A stretch of 64,000 bases of DNA from Adiantum capillus-veneris. Lineage: Eukaryota; Streptophyta; Polypodiopsida; Polypodiales; Pteridaceae. Below, one piece after another: positions 1-9,814 of this stretch. The stretch covers positions 158,738,247 to 158,802,246 of the forward strand of contig CM043943.1 in NCBI GenBank assembly GCA_014529385.2, in the 5' to 3' direction. The notes below the pieces were generated by a model. The model saw nothing but the letters and a program-made list of their open reading frames with translations, was not told the DNA's origin and ran no database searches. The stretch's first letter is position 1; each line of letters opens with the position of its first letter. Made by a program: the position numbers and the translations under genes.

Positions 1-58
1 GCGTCATGAGTGAGAAGATGATGCACCATCTAGGACTAGAGGTAAGTAGGCCAGTACC

Positions 59-277
59 TTGTCAAGCAAAAGGGCAAATAACGTCAGAGTGATGTGTGTA
101 GGCATTGTGAATGCAGCCAAAGTAAAGGAATTCAACACAAAAGTGGAGGTAGACATTTTTGTCATGCCACACAAAGGGGAGGTCTACCCTATCATTCTTG
201 GAAGACCTTGGCTCATGGCCATGGAGGCTAAGCAAGACTGGAGTACCAGAATGATCCAAATGAAGGATGCTAAATGA
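59..277 (+). pseudogene. Retropepsin (aspartic protease) C-terminal fragment of element H
   Basis: The 72-residue open stretch contains YPIILGRPWLMAMEAKQDW, the flap/C-terminal signature (ILGRPWL) of plant gypsy retropepsins, which cut the Gag-Pol polyprotein. The catalytic D-T/S-G would lie upstream, outside the window or in the decayed first 58 bases. It stops at 275-277 and the frame does not run on into the RT. It lies about 150 bp upstream of the RT block, the normal order protease then RT. Annotated as a broken fragment. Confidence 0.7.
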
Positions 278-422
278 AAGTCCATATTCTACGACATGAA
301 GACTGGGAAGAAACACAACATGATCTTGGAGGTATCGAAAAAATGAGTTCACCAGTGAGTCTTCGACCACCTCAGGAGAAGAGACAACAAAAACTGAAGA
401 GAGTGACAGTAGCATCGAAGTA

Positions 423-1513
423 ATGGGGGTCATCCTCAAAGACCCAAAAAGATTGACACAATCTGAAACACCACCAGAGAACCAAGAGGGATCCTCAGGT
501 ACACAACCCTTGGTGGATACAAGTAAGTTACATCGGATGCTCTCCAGTGAGTTAAATGGTGAAGACAGGAAAGAATATGTCTCTATGCTAGGTAACTTCA
601 CCACATTGTTCATTGATGGTTATGACAAGATCACAGGCATCACAGTGATACAACACCGCATAAGACTCAAGGAAGGAAGTAAGCCCGTAGTGCAAAAGCT
701 CAGAAGGATTGGGGTAATTCAACAAGAAGCATTGCTCAAAGAGGTGAGGAATTTGCTACAGGTAGGTTTCATTTACCCCGTATAAGACTCAGAGTGGATC
801 TCTCCAGTGGTATTCACACCAAAGAAGAATGGTAAGTGGAGAGTTTGTGTAGACTATAAACCTCTCAACACAGCAACAAAGAGGGATCATTTTCCCCTCC
901 CATTCCAAGATGAAATTCTCAATGTGGTAGCAAGTCATGAGCGCTACACAGTATGTGGTGGCTACTCAGGCTACATTCAGATTAGCATTGCAGAAGAAGA
1001 CCAGAAAAAGATAACTTTCATAACACCATGGGGATGTTTTGCTTACAGGGTGATGCCTTTTGGCCTCACCAACGCTCCGGCCACAATCCAACGCTATGTA
1101 ACATTTGTCTTCCAGCCATACTTTGGTAAGTCAATACGAGTCTTCATAGATGATTTTGCATCTACAGTTCTCGCTCCCTCCATTTGAGCAAGGTCTATGA
1201 TGGCCTGGCTAGGCTGCAAGCCTTGGGTGGCCAGCTTAACATGGATAAGTGTCACATTGGTGAAAGCAAGGTCACTCTTCTTGGCCATGTAATTTCAGCA
1301 AAAGGGATTGAGGCTGACCCTAGCAAGATTCAAGATTTGGTATATTTTTCATCACCCACCACAACTAAGCAATTGGTCTCTTTTCTTCAAAAGGTAAGGT
1401 ATTTGAGCAGGTTCATTCACTTGCTCTCTCAGGTGGTTCTCCCTCTACAACAAGTCACCCATAAAGATCTCTTCCTATGGATGAAGAAAATGAGAAACAG
1501 TTTACCGAAGTGA
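423..1513 (+). pseudogene. Reverse transcriptase of element H, interrupted
   Basis: Three open pieces cover one RT domain. 423-785 holds the N-terminal lead (LLKEVRNLLQVGFIYPV) and ends in a TAA. The frame then resumes directly with SPVVFTPKKNGKWRVCVDYK, and 807-1187 contains MPFGLTNAPATIQRYV and the active site FIDDF (the YxDD box with Y changed to F). 1184-1513, in another frame, carries the palm/thumb part LGHVISAKGIEADPSKI and the connection to RNase H. The enzyme would copy element RNA into cDNA in the virus-like particle. At least one stop and one frame change make this copy inactive. Confidence 0.9.
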
Positions 1514-2520
1514 AATAGATCCTGGCTACACTTCCCACCATTGCACCCCTAGATGGGACAAGCCATTTTATGTTAACCCAAATGTAGGAAGTGATACACT
1601 TGGAGCCGTACTAATGCAAAAGGACCTCCAAACCTCTTTCATGCATCCTATACTACTTCTCTAGTCATGTCATGACCCCATCAGAAAAGGATTCACCGCG
1701 TTGCTTGCATTGATGTTTGCCACTACAAAGTTCCGCTCTTATCTATTGCCTAGACCCTTTGTAATTCTGACCGGAAGAGTTCTTTCCATATGTGATGCAA
1801 CACATGGATGTCTCATCTAGAATATCTAAGTGGCTTGTTAGATTACAAGAGTTTTGATTACACCATGCAGGTAGAAAACTCCACCAGGTAGTCTAGCAGG
1901 TATTCATACTCATCGTCACTATGAGAAGAAGCTAAAGGTCAACACAGAAGGTAAAGAAGTGACACCAATGGTAGAAATTCCCTAAGCTAGAAAGAGCTCA
2001 TTCTCTTTTCTTTGATGGAGCATAAAAAAGAGCAGTGGACAAGCATCATCATCTTCAATGAGCCAAAAGGAAAAGGTATTCTCTATTAGGTAGTTGTTAC
2101 ACTCCCACTCCAACAATGAAACAAAGTACGTAGCTTTAATTCTTGGATTAGAACAATGTATTTTGCAAGGAATTCAACGCCTAAAATGTGTTTGGAATGC
2201 TATGCTTTTGATAAAGCAAATAAATGGCACTTAGATTTGTAAAAATCAGGTTTTACTTGCCAATTGTGCCAAGTTAAGATCTTTTAAGAAAGTTTGAAGC
2301 AGTTGTAGTTATTTCCATGTCCCTAAAATCCAGCAGCAGATGCTCTAGCCAAGGAGAGAATACAAGATGTTCCCATAGGAGACAAGAGAGTGTCCTAAAG
2401 GGTACACCAAGGGCCAGAAACAATGGCTTGTCAGAAAGGCTACAAGATACCACCTTGTAAACAAAAACTTATATTGCAAGGGCAAAGACCAGATTCTCAG
2501 GCGAGTGCCAATCTCCAGTG
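1514..2520 (+). pseudogene. Decayed RNase H region of element H
   Basis: No long open frame remains, but the translation at about 1562-1627 reads FYVNPNVGSDTLGAVLMQK, the first catalytic strand region of gypsy RNase H (usually DAS/D-x-S then GAVL.Q). Here the first acidic residue appears as N. The following sequence (TALLALMFATTKFRSYLLP) is also RNase H-like with frame shifts. From about 1900 to 2500 the homology is hard to follow. It lies exactly between RT and integrase, as expected. Confidence 0.65.
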
Positions 2521-2529
2521 AAATCACGG

Positions 2530-3155
2530 AGGTAATCTCAAGTTGCCATGATGGTGTCTGCGGCGGCCATTTTGCTCTAGATATTACCAGTAGGAAGATT
2601 CTACAAGCAGGATTCTCTTGACCTAGTCTGAACAGGGATGTGCATCATTGGTGTAAAACCTGCAAAGCTTGTCAAGTGTCCAGTGATTGTACACTAACCT
2701 ATGAGCCACAGACTCCTATCATCTCATATGATCCGTTTGAAAAGTGGGGAATAGATGCAATTGGTCCTCTACCAAGGGCCCAATTAGGTAAGCTATACAT
2801 TCTAGTTGGTTTAGACTACATGACCCGATGGATGGAAGCAACACCCACCATACGCATTACAGCCCAAGAAGTGGCGAAGTTCATATTTGAGCACATTTGT
2901 TGTCGTTTTGGCACACCTCTGGAGATGATATTTGATAGAGGACCAGGTTTCAGAGGTGATCTAGTGGGAGAACTGATGAAAAAGTTAGGTATTACATGCC
3001 AACATTCCACCCCATACTATCCACAATGCAATGGTCTAGTGGAAAAGGTAAACGGCATGATCTGTAAGATCATCACAAAGCACGTGAATAACCACACAAG
3101 TGATTGTGATAAACATCTCATGGCCGCTCTTTGGGCCTACCGCACTACATTCTGA
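2530..3155 (+). pseudogene. Integrase zinc-binding end and catalytic core of element H
   Basis: Integrase inserts the cDNA into the chromosome. The HHCC zinc-binding end is recognisable before and into the open frame (HHWCKTCKACQ at about 2642-2675), with an in-frame stop just upstream. The 171-residue open frame at 2640-3155 is the rve core. The D-D-E triad is visible as WGIDAIGPLP, IFDRGPGF and NGLVEKVN. The second motif is usually SDRG/TDNG, so F before D is slightly unusual. The frame ends at a TGA after ALWAYRTTF, where the family normally continues. Confidence 0.88.
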
Positions 3156-3290
3156 ACATCACTAGGTTTCACCCTGTTTCATCTGGTATATGGAAAGGAG
3201 ACCATTCTACCCATCGAGGTACAGATAGCCAGCTTGCGAGTCATGGCTAGCCAATTATAGCACCCAATTGCCCATCTCTGCAACCACATC

Positions 3291-3545
3291 TTGGATCTAG
3301 AGAGACTTCAACTCGATAGGGAAGATGCGATCAATCACTATGCAGCACAAGCAGAGAGACACCGACTCACATTCAATCAAGGGCTTAAGAAAAAGGGTCT
3401 GAAAAAAGGCATGTTAGTGTTGAGATACAACAACAAATTTGACACTAGGAAAGATAAGAAATTTAAACCCAAATGGGAAGGGCCATTCATTGTCAAAAAG
3501 CGCTACGCCAACGGGCAGCTACAAATTCATGGAAAAAGATGGTAG
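3291..3545 (+). pseudogene. Integrase C-terminal (GPF/Y-like) segment of element H
   Basis: The 84-residue frame contains LKKGMLVLRYNNKFD and FKPKWEGPFIVKKRYANGQL. This matches the module at the C-terminus of Ty3/gypsy integrases that is thought to contact DNA and chromatin (W-x-GPF-x-V). It ends at a TAG shortly before the untranslated tail and polypurine tract. There is no chromodomain after it, so H is not a chromovirus. About 135 bp of damaged coding sequence separate it from the core. Confidence 0.8.
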
Positions 3546-4304
3546 AATTCACAAGACCAGAGTCAATGGATGGAGGCTCAAAAGGTACTTTTAAAGATTT
3601 TATCCAGAATTCATGCTAGATATTCTAGAAGAGGGAGAACCCTCCAACTCCGCTGCTAGAGAATCAGAAGTAGAGCTAGAAGCATGAATGCCTCTAGCCA
3701 GAAGGGAGGGCTAATGACGGCTGGTTTTTGAAACCGCGGCTGCAAGAACCAACCCCAATCGAGAAGGAGCGTAATACAAAGAAATGATAAAGAAAACAAT
3801 TTTTTGCATGCACCACCACCCCTTCCATGCTTGCAGGCGGTGGGCCGCCTCTCAACTTGTTGGCCACACTCCTCCATTATCACCAAAGATAGCTTCTCTC
3901 TCTCCCGCCAACGGGCAGCTACAAATTCATGGAAAAAGATGGTAGAATTCACAAGACCAGAGTCAATGGATGGAGGCCAAAGGTACTTTTAAAGATTTTA
4001 TCCAGAAATTCATGCTAGATATTCTAGAAGAGGGAGAAACCCTCCAACTCCGCTGCTAGAGAATCAGAAGTAGAGCTAGAAGCATGAATGCCTCTAGCCA
4101 GAAGGGAGGGCTAATGACGGCTGGTTTTTGAAACCGCGGCTGCAAGAACCAACCCAATCGAGAAGGAGCGTAATACAAAGAAATGATAAAGAAAACAATT
4201 TTTTGCATGCACCACCACCCCTTCCATGCTTGCAGGCGGTGGGCCGCCTCTCAACTTGTTGGCCACACTCCTCCATTATCACCAAAGATAGCTTCTCTCT
4301 CTCC
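3506..4304 (+). repeat. Near-identical ~400-bp tandem duplication across the integrase end, PPT and LTR start
   Basis: 3506-3905 is repeated at 3906-4304. Both begin CGCCAACGGGCAGCTACAAA and run through GAAGGGAGGG and TGACGGCTGG to AGCTTCTCTCTCTCC. The copies differ by only a few single-base insertions or deletions, such as GGAGGCTCAAAAGG against GGAGGCCAAAGG. The duplication joins integrase coding, the polypurine tract and the first ~190 bp of the LTR, so H carries two PPT/LTR junctions in tandem. The low divergence says this is much younger than the decay of the coding region. Confidence 0.92.
3701..3714 (+). promoter_or_regulatory. Polypurine tract of element H (duplicated at 4101-4114)
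   Basis: GAAGGGAGGG sits four bases before the TG that opens the LTR (3715). In LTR elements such a purine run escapes RNase H and primes plus-strand DNA. The same motif recurs at 4101-4110 because of the tandem duplication. Confidence 0.75.
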
Positions 4305-4324
4305 TCCTCGGCTCCGTCAACATA

Positions 4325-4326
<2 letters not shown>

Positions 4327-4383
<57 letters not shown>

Positions 4384-4861
4384 TCCTGTGTCACCTAACC
4401 CAATGGGAGCATAAAACAAACTTTCTCTCTCTCATGGGCCACCATGCTTGGGACAAGAAGCCCCATCTCTCTCTCTCTCTCTTCCATTATTCACTACTCT
4501 CTCTCTCACCCCACTGAACCATACTCCCTCTTTCTCCCTTTGGTGGGCCGCCATGCCACTCTCTCCCTCTCCCCTCTCATCCACACTCTCTTGTCCTCAC
4601 CAAGCCCCTTCTCTTCCCCTCTTGTTTGTCAACCAAGGCGGGCTGCTCCCCTACTCTCTCTCCCTCATCCACTCCACTCCCCCCCCCTTACCCACTTCCT
4701 CTCTCTCCCTAGCCCGCTATATCCCTCACCCTATCTCTCACACTCTCCATAGTCTCCCTCTCTCTCCCTCGTTCACCCACACCCTCACCCAATCACTCTC
4801 TCCCTCTTGATGACTCGCCATCACTCTCTGTCTTCCTCGACAGCCATGAGGCCGACATACT

Positions 4862-4944
<83 letters not shown>

Positions 4945-5035
4945 CTCTCTCTCTCATCACACTCACCCATACACCACACACACCCTCTCAATTCTCTCCC
5001 AACTCCCTCCCCTTCCTCCCTCTCTCCCACCGCTC

Positions 5036-5087
<52 letters not shown>

Positions 5088-5109
5088 AACCAGCAGCAGC
5101 CAAAGGATA

Positions 5110-5184
<75 letters not shown>

Positions 5185-5209
5185 ACTGAACCAGCGCAGC
5201 CAAAGGATA

Positions 5210-5292
<83 letters not shown>

Positions 5293-5476
5293 CTACCTAC
5301 ACACTCATACCCACCACACTACCCCCTCATTCCCTCACACTCCCTCTCCCCATCTCTCACTCCCACCCTCTCTCTCACCTTCCTGTGCTGCGGGCCAACT
5401 AGAGAAACCCATGCGGGTGCAACATTTTTTTTTTCTCTCTCTCTCTCTCTATAGCTATACACACACACACTCTTAC

Positions 5477-5562
<86 letters not shown>

Positions 5563-5665
5563 CCCATCCCTCTCACCCCCCACCCTCTCATTCTCTCTCT
5601 CCCTCGTCTTTGTACCCTGCACGTAAGCAGCCAACACATAAAATAAAAATAAAAATGCAATAATA

Positions 5666-5734
<69 letters not shown>

Positions 5735-5889
5735 CCCATGCACCCTCTTGCCAACACACACACACACACACACTTACACACCCACACTGTACCCCGAGGC
5801 ATACGCACACACAATCACAACACTTTAAAAAAAACACTCACACAATTCCGTACACGCTCACATGCACATACATACACGAGCATGCATAT

Positions 5890-5956
<67 letters not shown>

Positions 5957-5990
5957 ACACACACACACACATTCAAATGCATACGCGCAC
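4327..5990. repeat. Compound microsatellite cluster, (CT)n and (CA)n
   Basis: Long uninterrupted (CT)n runs occur at about 4327-4381, 4865-4938, 5039-5083, 5115-5163, 5214-5290 and 5669-5731. (AC)n runs occur at about 5163-5184, 5478-5560, 5752-5773 and 5891-5955. A short block, CTGAACCAGC..GCAGCCAAAGGATAACAAT, appears twice (about 5084-5113 and 5186-5213), each followed by (CT)n. So part of the cluster grew by copying a unit that contains unique sequence plus microsatellite. All open frames here are artefacts of dinucleotide repeats. Confidence 0.95.
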
Positions 5991-6473
5991 ACACATAAAC
6001 ACATAGTACACGTACATCATACGCACCCACAAAAGTTTTTAAAAAGAACAAAGGGATTTGACATCGACGCCCAACACAAAAGAAGAAGGACGGCAAAATC
6101 ACGCAGTGGAAACCTAAAATCAAGAAGTGACACCAAAGGCATGTCCCGGCCGGCCTTGAAACTGGCGAACGCACTACACCAATGCAACAACGAGGCCTGC
6201 CATTCACCGTCATCTTGTCCACGACGCATCTCCATAGTAACATCATTAACATCCATAGGTTATTACTATTTTCGAGTTTCAAGCCAAAATCTTGTATAAA
6301 AACCCATTGTAAATTGTCACCTCTCTCTAGGTGGCTCACCTAGGAGATATCATTTTTAAAATTCTCCTAAGATAAAGCAAGGGTCAACCATCTGGGACCC
6401 AAATCCTTGTTTTGTCTCTCCTGATTAGGGCCCTAACCTAATCAGATTATCCTAAACTAATGCAGCCTGCACC

Positions 6474-6480
6474 TATAAAA
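6474..6480 (+). promoter_or_regulatory. TATA box in the LTR of element H
   Basis: CCTATAAAAGGGC is a strong plant TATA context, located about 540 bp before the LTR end. A GC-richer, non-repetitive stretch follows, as expected for the R/U5 part. This would be the U3 promoter of element H. Confidence 0.6.
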
Positions 6481-6813
6481 GGGCACTGAGAGATCACTAT
6501 CAAGGGCGGCAAATGCAAGGGGGAGGGGAGTGGAACACTTGCATCAAGAGAGAGGGGATTTTAGGGCAGCATTTTGGGAAGTTAGCACTATGAGAAAGAA
6601 GCCATGTCCACACCCTGACTCCAAGGGTTTCCACACATACGCAAGCGTAGAATGTCCGTGCTTATGGAATCACCTCTAGAGAACGCACTATAGGCTCACT
6701 ATCTCTCTCTATCTCTCTCTATGACCATAATCGCCATCTCATCGAAGCAAAAGGATTCTAGAAATATCACATTGATTTAAGTTTCCCTCACATCTCGAGG
6801 GGTTTTCATCACC

Positions 6814-6817
<4 letters not shown>

Positions 6818-6855
<38 letters not shown>
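6818..6855. repeat. (CT)n microsatellite in the 3' part of the H LTR
   Basis: An uninterrupted CT run lies between a gene-free GC-rich stretch and the LTR end. Shorter TATCTCTC repeats occur at about 6700-6722. Confidence 0.9.
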
Positions 6856-6860
<5 letters not shown>

Positions 6861-7012
6861 GCAGAGTTTGTGCTATTTCAAATCACTGTTGTCCATGTCC
6901 TAGCCGCCCAAAGCTAGGTGGTGCCCCCTGTTCATTTATTTTGTCCAGCTCGGTGTGCACGGTCTTGGTGTTTTGAGGCCGTCGGGGTCAGTGTCGCGCT
7001 TTGTGCTCATCA

Positions 7013-7473
7013 CCTTCAAAAGATATGCATGCAAATGTCATCCTTAGACATCAGTGGTTAGACCAACACAAGGCCTACAAAGAAGATATAATGCTAATAG
7101 TCTCTTTTCCAAGAGGTAGCCAACAACATTTACAAGTACCGTTAATGCTAGATTCAGTGTTGCAGAAGTCACAAGAATCAAAGAAAAATCTTGCGGACAA
7201 AGGTAAAGCCAAAGTGGACCTTCCATCTACTAGCAAAGAAGGTGTGACATCATACGCCTCTACATCAAAGAACCCTCATGGATCAAATTTTTCTCACAAG
7301 TCAAGCTTTCAAAAATTCAAGTCAATTGCTGACCCAATTGAAACATCTAAGGAGACACCCAGCAAATCAAAGGTATAACAACCAAAGTACTCAAGAAAGA
7401 AAACTAAAGTCAAGTAAGTGTTTGTTTTGAGCAGTTTAGTCAATGTCAATGATTTGGTTTGGATTAAGGACGG
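7013..7473 (+). pseudogene. Family A protease-downstream fragment
   Basis: The open frame 7001-7378 reads DMHANVILRHQWLDQHKAYK and then KSQESKKNLADKGKAKVDLP. It matches the minus-strand family A protein at 36564-37445 (DMHADVILGHQWLDHHKTYK, KSQESKTNLTDKGKAKVDPP) along its whole length, down to VNDLVWIKD near 7471. VILxHQWLD is the C-terminal strand of a retropepsin fold. The first few codons of that open frame belong to the upstream LTR, not to the protein. The fragment is bounded by the H LTR on the left and a TG-starting sequence on the right, so it is a piece of family A cut by two insertions. Confidence 0.85.
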
Positions 7474-8778
7474 TGTCAGGAGTTTTTGGAGCAAGGGATT
7501 GCGCATATGTATATACACATGCATGGTGCATCGAATAAAGGATTGCCCATTTTCCAGAGCCAAGTGGTTACAAGGGGCCCACATGTGTACATGTAGGACA
7601 TCATGTACATAGTGTATCGATTTTCACTATCACTAGTACCAGTGTGTTTTTTGTATAATAATAAGGAGTTGTGGTGCATAAAACTTCTCGAGGAAGCTAT
7701 CCGCGGTCTGACGACATGAGGTAAGCAGGTGCGTCAGATGGCATCTAGTGGCGTCAGGAGGTCGAATGGGGTCAATATTTGCACGTGGATAAGTACGGAC
7801 ACAACCTGGGTGTTTTCTTGTGATAATTATGCAGAAAGGTCATCATGAGGACCATCTTTTGGGGCCACTTCACGTGGTGGTGGGATGCATAATTGGAAAA
7901 AGTTGAGTGCCAGGTGTGCGGATGGATGCAGTAGGGTGACAACTATGCACTGCAATGCCACTTTTTGGCGTGTTCGGGGTCCGTTTGAGGTCAACTAAAA
8001 GGCCAAGGGTGCCCAAATAATAAAGCTAAGTGTGGGAACTGAAAAAACTGAGAGAAGAGGAGGAACAACCGCAACCGTGTTTTTGCTGTTTTTGGAGCCT
8101 GTTTTGGCCGTAAACTGCTCATTCGAGGTCGGATTTGAGCACTTTGACATTGTAAACTGGGGTTTTGGGCCGTTTCGGACACGATGGTGCTGTCCACTTT
8201 GACAAATTCCTCATTGTTTTTTTGCTGTTTTGGCTGTGTAAGTTTCTCCTATGGAATGAAGCTTCTGCTCCAATTTGTGATTGTATCTGGCATATTTTAC
8301 CCATATTGTGTGAGCTATTTGACCCATTGGTGTTGGCCCAAGCTCAATTGTATCTAAAAATCAGAAATTCTCCTCTTTTGAGCTGAGTTTTTTGGGTGTG
8401 TGTGTATGTGTGTCTCTCTGTGTGGAGTGGGTAAGTGGGTAGTCTCTCTCCTCTCACTCCATAGGTGTGTTTCCTGTCTCCGCCAGGTGGGTTGTGTAAG
8501 CCAAGTGGTGCTCCATAGTGTGTGCGTGTATCATCCCAAGAGTGTGTCGGGTCATCATAGAGGTGTTCTGTGTGTTTCCATCCCGCTCACATTCTTTTGG
8601 CGTCCCCACGGAGGATCTTCTTCGAGTACCTTCTGCTTCGAGCTTCAAGCTTCGAGATTCGGGATTACAGGTTACAGGTTACAGGGACAGGTACGGGTGA
8701 TTCACACAGGTACAGGTAGCTGGAGTACAGTGATATACTAGTAGTGGTGTCACTTGCAGTTGTTGTGGGTATGCATCA
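7474..8778 (+). repeat. Candidate 5' LTR of an unidentified element (J)
   Basis: Family A homology stops at about 7471. The next sequence starts TGTCAGGAGT (7474), and 1.3 kb later GGGTATGCATCA (8778) is followed two bases on by TGGCGCC, the opening of a tRNA-Asp-type primer site. The TG...CA limits and the primer site suggest an LTR. No second copy was recognised in the window, so this is not proven. No coding signal was seen inside. Confidence 0.35.
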
Positions 8779-8780
8779 TT

Positions 8781-8798
8781 TGGCGCCTGTTTGAGCGC
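8781..8798 (+). promoter_or_regulatory. Possible primer binding site (tRNA-Asp type)
   Basis: TGGCGCCTGTTTGAGCGC shares the first seven bases with the complement of the plant tRNA-Asp 3' end (TGGCGCCGTTGCCGGGG) and then drifts. It lies two bases after a CA, the usual LTR end, and about 0.85 kb before a gag start. The match is only partial. Confidence 0.35.
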
Positions 8799-9631
8799 AT
8801 TGTCTGCTGGATTGTACGTTACTAGTGGAAACTGCCATTGTATGCCTTTGTGCAGCCATATTTGGTTTTATTTGGCAGTCCCAGCCATTTCTAAGACTTG
8901 GTCTGGAAGATAGTCATTTCTGAGACTTGACTACACGAGATTTGCATAAGCCTTTGTGTGAGGGTCGATAGCGTGAGGTTTTATTGAGCTGGGGGATTCT
9001 CAAATGTGGAGATCCTTTCGGTGATACAGGTAGCTGGAGCACCCTTTTTGTGACCTTGCCGTAGGCTATGTACTAGTGATTCCTAATTGATGCTCGGGTT
9101 CTATTGTTGGCAGTTTATGCATACATATACAGTCTATATTTTGGGTTCTTACTGCTCTACTTCTGGGGAAACTCTGCAAAAAATTTTCCAAGTTATGGTG
9201 GCTGGTTTTTTGGTCTTTTAAGCCATTTATATTGTTATGCTGATGAAATTTTGGCAAAATCAAAGGATAAGACAGGTGTGCTTTCTTGGGAGCTGCATGG
9301 TTGACTTTAATGGATGATCAAAATGGCCCTCAATTCACTCCTTTTCATTTAACTCAAAGAATCCAGATAAATGTTCATGTGTCCAGGAAGATTTTTTTTC
9401 AGCAGCGCGTAGTCTTTATGTTCGGGCCCAGAAGATTAAGAGAGATCCTGGAATGTCCTTTGCCTGTTGTAATTCCGATGATTAACTATGAAAACTCATT
9501 TGATGTCCATGTGTTTGTCTTTATCTAAAGTTGAGCTCCATTGAAGTTTCTGGGAATTGAGTCAGTCAAAAGTTTTGGGTTCTTGCACGTGTGTTCGAAG
9601 GGGCTCTCAAGGCATCGTAACTTGGGTAGCC
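8799..9631 (+). other. Leader between primer site and gag; no gene seen
   Basis: No protein similarity was recognised. The stretch lies between the putative primer site and the gag ATG, so it is best read as the 5' untranslated leader of the same relic. Short open frames at 9104-9304 and 9286-9528 show no family signature. Confidence 0.4.
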
Positions 9632-9814
9632 ATGGCTTTCTCTTATCCGGAGTTTCATGGAAGAAGTGATGAAGATGTAGAAGACTTTTTGAAAAAGATG
9701 GAGGTTGCCTGCATTAGCAACCAGATTCATGACCCTGCGCAGATGTTACATCTTCTCAAAATTTGTTTGAAGAGTGATGCACGAGTTTGGTCCAAAGCAT
9801 TTGAAGAGGAGTTG
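9632..9814 (+). pseudogene. Gag N-terminal fragment (plus-strand half)
   Basis: The ATG at 9632 opens MAFSYPEFHGRSDEDVEDFL, followed by MLHLLKICLKSDARVWSKAF. This is the classic beginning of a plant gypsy Gag: a short lead, then F-x-G-x-x-D at the start of the capsid-like domain. Gag forms the particle that packages element RNA. Homology stops at about 9814, and the rest of the capsid domain lies just downstream on the opposite strand. The two halves fit together if the intervening block is flipped, so this Gag was broken by an inversion rather than by a simple deletion. Confidence 0.8.

Larger units (their letters stand above)
1..7012 (+). mobile_element. Element H: Ty3/gypsy retrotransposon, 5' end outside window
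   Basis: Seen directly: protease tail, reverse transcriptase, RNase H, integrase core and integrase C-terminus follow in gypsy order on the plus strand. They are followed by a polypurine tract (3701-3710) and an LTR that starts TGACGGCTGG at 3715. The protein order (RT before integrase) makes this Ty3/gypsy rather than copia, and the RT wording resembles the plant Athila/Tat group. The coding part carries stop codons and frame changes, so it is a relic. The right edge is placed at 7012, where family A protease sequence starts abruptly. The matching 5' LTR would lie left of the window, so no target duplication can be tested. Confidence 0.85.
3715..7012 (+). repeat. 3' LTR of element H, expanded by microsatellites
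   Basis: It starts TGACGGCTGG after the polypurine tract. A TATA box with a downstream transcript-like region is present near 6474. The proposed end is the CA at 7011-7012, immediately before sequence homologous to the family A protease. The length of 3.3 kb is long, because about 1.7 kb is simple repeat and 400 bp is tandem duplication. The 5' partner is not in the window, so the limits rest on the PPT at one side and on the homology break at the other. Confidence 0.6.

Noticed and set aside
62-613. 183-codon minus-strand frame opposite the protease/RT of element H
   Set aside because: It overlaps plus-strand gypsy coding with clear domain motifs and has no recognised motif itself; shadow frame.
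4793-5998. Many open frames of 60-174 codons on both strands (Ser-Leu, Arg-Glu, His-Thr, Cys-Val repeats)
   Set aside because: They are translations of (CT)n and (CA)n dinucleotide repeats, which cannot contain stops in most frames; no gene.
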